Shown: positions 6,502 through 8,799 of the stretch, piece by piece
Layout of the letters: each line of letters starts with the position of its first letter
Numbering within the stretch: position 1 is the first letter of the stretch
DNA from: Actinomycetota bacterium
Lineage (GTDB): Bacteria > Actinomycetota > Thermoleophilia > Gaiellales > Gaiellaceae
Direction: 5' to 3'
DNA length: 8,799 bases
Assembly (NCBI GenBank): GCA_003162235.1
Contig: PMMN01000022.1
Location: 2,744-11,542 of the forward strand
Position numbers and translations under genes: made by a program
Notes under the pieces: model-generated
Told to the model about the DNA's origin: nothing
Seen by the model: the letters and a program-made list of their open reading frames with translations, nothing else
The model's database searches: none

Positions 6502-8157
6502 CTACTCCAGAACCGCGCCGGAGGCCGCGCTCGAGACCACGCGGGCGTAGCGCGCAAGCCAACCGCGGGTGACCTTGGGCGCCGGCTTCTTCCAGGCGGC
6601 CTTCCGCTTCTCGAGCTCCGATTCAGGTACGAGCAGATCCAGCTTTCGTCCCGGTAGATCGATCGCGATCTCGTCTCCGTCCTGCACCAGCGCGATCGGG
6701 CCGCAGTCGGCCGCCTCGGGCGAGACGTGACCGATGCTGAGGTTGCGCGTACCGCCCGAGAAACGTCCGTCGGTGACGATCGCAATCTTGTCGCCGAGTC
6801 CGCAGCCCGCCACAGCGGCGGTCAGCGCCAGCGACTCGCGCATGCCGGGGCCGCCCTTCGGGCCTTCGTTGCGGACGATCAAGATGTCCTTCTCGACCAC
6901 CTTGCCGGCGCGGAGATAGTCCATCGCCGTGTCCTCGCTCTCGAACACGCGCGCGCTGCCGGTGAAGCGCATCATGCCCGGGGAGATCGCGCCCTGCTTG
7001 ACGACTGCGCCGTCGGGCGCGAGCGTACCCTTGAGCACGGCGATGCCACCCTCGGCGGCGACTGGGTTTTCGAGCGAATGGATCACCTTGCCGTCGCCTG
7101 ACGGAACCTTGGCCAGGATCTCCCCTACTTTCCACCCCGACACGGTCAGGCAGTCCTTGTTGAGCAGCGTCTCGAGGCGCTTCATCACGGCCGGAATGCC
7201 GCCGGCGAACTCGATGTCTTCCATCACCGTCTCGGCGGCGGGCTCGATCAGCGTCAACTGCGGCGTGACGCGGCTGAGCCGGTCGAAGTCGGCGAGCGTG
7301 ATGTCCACCTCGGCGTCGTGGGCGATGGCGGGGATGTGAAGCGTGGTGTTGGTCGAGCCGCCGAGCGCCATGTCCATGCGGATCGCGTTCTCGAGCGACT
7401 CCTTGGTCACGATCCGGCGAGCCGTGACTTTCTCGCGCACGAGGTCGCAAACGCGCTCGCCGGCCAGCTCGGCCAGGCGCATCTTCTTCGCCGAGCCGGC
7501 CAGCGCTGTGCCGGTGCCGGGCAAGCTCATGCCCATCGTCTCGGTCAGGCAGGCCATGGTGTTGGCGGTGTAGAGGCCCTGACAGGAGCCCTCGCCCGGG
7601 CAGGTCTCGAGCTCCATCTCCTCCGCTTCGCCTTCGCTCATCTTCCCGGCCTGGCGCAGGCCGACGGCTTCGAAGGTGTTCCGCACCAGCGCCAGGCGCT
7701 GGCCATGCAGGTGTCCCGCGCGCATCGGTCCGGCGGTGACGACGATCGCCGGAATGTCGAGTCGGCAGACCGCCATCAGCATGCCGGGGGTGATCTTGTC
7801 GCAGTTGGTGAGCAGAACGAGCCCGTCGAGCTGGTGGGCCTGCACGATCGACTCGACCAGGTCGGCGATCAGCTCGCGCGAGGGCAAGGAGTAGTACATG
7901 CCGGAGTGGCCCATGGCGATGCCGTCGCAGATGCCCGGAACGCCGAAGAGGAAGGGCACCCCGCCGCCGGCCGCGATCCCCCACTCGATCTTCCGCTCCA
8001 GCGCGCGCATGCCGACGTGCCCGGGAATCAGATCGGTGAAGCTCGAGCAAAGCCCGATGAACGGCTTGGACATCTGGTTGGCCGTGATCCCAGTTCCGTA
8101 CAGGAGCGCGCGGTTCGGCATTCGCTCGATTCCCTGCTTGATCTGATCGCTGCGCAT
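6502..8157 (-). CDS. ilvD: Dihydroxy-acid dehydratase
   Basis: Iron-sulfur, Mg-dependent enzyme that dehydrates 2,3-dihydroxy-isovalerate and 2,3-dihydroxy-3-methylvalerate to the 2-oxo acids leading to valine, leucine and isoleucine. From ATG 8157 the protein has 551 residues and the family start [20 protein letters not shown]. Motifs include [19 protein letters not shown] (78-96), [12 protein letters not shown] (118-129, cluster cysteine C119), [19 protein letters not shown] (188-206, C192) and [19 protein letters not shown] (464-482, proposed catalytic Ser467). Where plant and mycobacterial [2Fe-2S] enzymes carry a third cluster Cys (PCN), this one reads IPGH (44-47) with Gly46. Another Cys, C78, starts CDGIAMGH. 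The frame is open 18 codons further, to ATG 8211, but AAGGAG 11 nt before 8157 and family alignment favour the shorter form. It lies between dapB and dapA, which are lysine genes. Confidence 0.96.
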   Translation of the reverse strand: MRSDQIKQGIERMPNRALLYGTGITANQMSKPFIGLCSSFTDLIPGHVGMRALERKIEWGIAAGGGVPFLFGVPGICDGIAMGHSGMYYSLPSRELIADLVESIVQAHQLDGLVLLTNCDKITPGMLMAVCRLDIPAIVVTAGPMRAGHLHGQRLALVRNTFEAVGLRQAGKMSEGEAEEMELETCPGEGSCQGLYTANTMACLTETMGMSLPGTGTALAGSAKKMRLAELAGERVCDLVREKVTARRIVTKESLENAIRMDMALGGSTNTTLHIPAIAHDAEVDITLADFDRLSRVTPQLTLIEPAAETVMEDIEFAGGIPAVMKRLETLLNKDCLTVSGWKVGEILAKVPSGDGKVIHSLENPVAAEGGIAVLKGTLAPDGAVVKQGAISPGMMRFTGSARVFESEDTAMDYLRAGKVVEKDILIVRNEGPKGGPGMRESLALTAAVAGCGLGDKIAIVTDGRFSGGTRNLSIGHVSPEAADCGPIALVQDGDEIAIDLPGRKLDLLVPESELEKRKAAWKKPAPKVTRGWLARYARVVSSAASGAVLE

Positions 8158-8168
8158 TTCGGCTTTCT

Positions 8169-8174
8169 CTCCTT
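8169..8174 (-). promoter_or_regulatory. Ribosome-binding site supporting the ilvD start
   Basis: The minus strand reads AAGGAG, 11 nt, then ATG at 8157. The spacing is slightly long, but this is the only strong Shine-Dalgarno match near the start. It lies inside the upstream open frame, which argues against ATG 8211. Confidence 0.55.
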
Positions 8175-8265
8175 CTCCGCGGACTACTCGGAGCGTAGCG
8201 AGCGCGGGCATTCAGAGCGCGCATCGGCGAGACCACCGCGCCCGGTTTCTGACACCAGCGTTAAA

Positions 8266-8279
8266 TCGACGCAGGTCGA
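8266..8279 (-). terminator. Small stem-loop just after dapB, weak terminator candidate
   Basis: On the minus strand the perfect arms TCGAC and GTCGA enclose the loop CTGC and are followed by TTT. It begins 1 nt after the dapB stop. Five base pairs and three U residues make a weak terminator at best. It may instead stabilise the dapB 3' end. Confidence 0.25.
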
Positions 8280-8280
8280 G

Positions 8281-8799
8281 TTAGCCAAGCAGCGCGTCCA
8301 GCCCCACGGTCAACCCAGGCGGCAGCGTATCGAGCTTCTCGAGCGCCAGTAGGACGCCGGGCAGAAAGGCCTCGCGCGCGAAGGTGTCGTGGCGGATCGT
8401 GAGCAGCTGTCCGACGTCGCCGAGCAGCACTTCCTGATGGGCGACGAGCCCGGGCAGGCGCACCGAGTGAATCTCGGGGGCCGTGCCCATCGCCTTGGCC
8501 GTGGCGAGCGCGGTGCCCGAGGGGGCGTCCTTCTTGGCCTCGTTGTGCAGCTCGACGATCTCGGCCCGGGGTAGGTAGTGGGCTGCCTCGACGGCGAAAC
8601 GCATCATCAGCACGGCGCCGATCGCGAAGTTGGGGACAAGGAAGAACGGCTTTCTAGCCTCCTTGGCCAGACCGTCCAGGCGCTCGAGCTGCTCGGCGGC
8701 GAAGCCGGTCGTGCCGACGACACAGGCGATCCCGTGTGCGAGCGACTCGACGACGTTCTTCTCGACGGCGTCGGGCTGGGTGAAGTCGATCATCGCCTC
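8281..8799 (-). CDS. dapB: 4-hydroxy-tetrahydrodipicolinate reductase (5' end outside window)
   Basis: NAD(P)H-dependent reductase acting directly after DapA on the way to diaminopimelate and lysine. About 173 C-terminal residues are present; the Rossmann nucleotide-binding start lies beyond the right edge. Visible are DFTQPDAV, VVGTTGF (nicotinamide-side loop), VPNFAIGAVLMMRFA, the signature ELHNEAKKDAPSGTALATAK, and the C-terminal GDVGQLLTIRHDTFAREAFLPGV, with an ending PPGLTVGLDALLG typical of the family. In the signature the catalytic His (E. coli H159) and Lys (K163) are kept, but the second His of the usual HH pair is Asn. The visible frame runs open from the window edge, so nothing suggests a break. 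It is followed after 123 bp by ilvD. Confidence 0.95.
   Translation of the reverse strand, partial: EAMIDFTQPDAVEKNVVESLAHGIACVVGTTGFAAEQLERLDGLAKEARKPFFLVPNFAIGAVLMMRFAVEAAHYLPRAEIVELHNEAKKDAPSGTALATAKAMGTAPEIHSVRLPGLVAHQEVLLGDVGQLLTIRHDTFAREAFLPGVLLALEKLDTLPPGLTVGLDALLG

Larger units (their letters stand above)
8158..8280 (-). other. Intergenic leader between dapB and ilvD (123 bp)
   Basis: This is the longest non-coding gap in the window. Next to dapB it holds the small hairpin at 8266-8279 and the 10-mer ACACCAGCGT (8252-8261, plus strand) that recurs after dapA. I looked for a T-box (no AGGGTGGNACCGCG) and for an Ile/Leu/Val-rich attenuator peptide and saw neither. A possible -10 TACGCT occurs on the minus strand without a matching -35, so no promoter is called. 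Confidence 0.5.

Noticed and set aside
5501..6562. 353-residue minus-strand frame overlapping dapA
   Set aside because: Arg/Gly-rich out-of-frame shadow of dapA, which has the family motifs.
8158..8211. 18-codon N-terminal extension of IlvD (start 8211) or an attenuator peptide
   Set aside because: It is in frame with ilvD with no stop, contains the ilvD Shine-Dalgarno, and is not a run of Ile/Leu/Val codons. The family start is MRSDQIK at 8157.
6623..8236. 537-residue minus-strand frame overlapping ilvD
   Set aside because: Out-of-frame, extremely Arg-rich translation; ilvD in the neighbouring frame is unmistakable.
8158..8280. T-box riboswitch ahead of ilvD
   Set aside because: The antiterminator consensus AGGGTGGNACCGCG is absent; only a fragment CGCGGTGG resembles it, in the wrong arrangement.
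7318..8352. 344-residue plus-strand open frame opposite ilvD
   Set aside because: It mirrors conserved IlvD codons and runs through the ilvD-dapB gap. It is a third-position GC artefact.

Overview
The window is GC-rich chromosomal DNA with tightly packed genes and long antisense shadow ORFs. Gene content and order (a dapA-rnj-ftsK neighbourhood) point to an actinobacterium. The divergent sigma/membrane-protein pair and the sequence style suggest a deep lineage such as Thermoleophilia, but that is an inference without database support. No RNA genes, insertion sequences, CRISPR arrays or phage genes were seen, and no gene-free stretch exceeds about 125 bp.

Layout by position. The minus strand carries ftsK (DNA translocase, 20-2275). 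The plus strand then carries a two-gene unit: an ECF-type sigma factor (2310-2861) overlapping by ATGA with a single-pass membrane protein (2858-3799) that is probably its anti-sigma or sensor partner. A 26-nt hairpin (3796-3821) sits at the convergent junction. The minus strand resumes with rnj (RNase J, 3829-5490), dapA (5563-6471), ilvD (6502-8157) and dapB, whose 5' end is cut by the right edge (8281-8799).

How the genes work together. DapA and DapB catalyse consecutive steps from aspartate semialdehyde toward diaminopimelate and lysine. IlvD catalyses the dihydroxy-acid dehydratase step of branched-chain amino-acid synthesis. Aspartate-family and pyruvate-derived biosynthesis are thus grouped with an RNA-processing nuclease and a chromosome-segregation motor. 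The sigma/membrane-protein pair is the accessory-looking element: it points against the flow of the minus-strand genes and separates ftsK from rnj.

The most interesting points are this sigma module with its non-zinc, large-ectodomain partner, a dyad in its divergent promoter gap, apparent leaderless promoters directly in front of dapA and rnj, the convergent hairpin, and a 10-mer repeated just after the dapB and dapA stop codons. I found no convincing wholly new system. The sigma module is the closest candidate.
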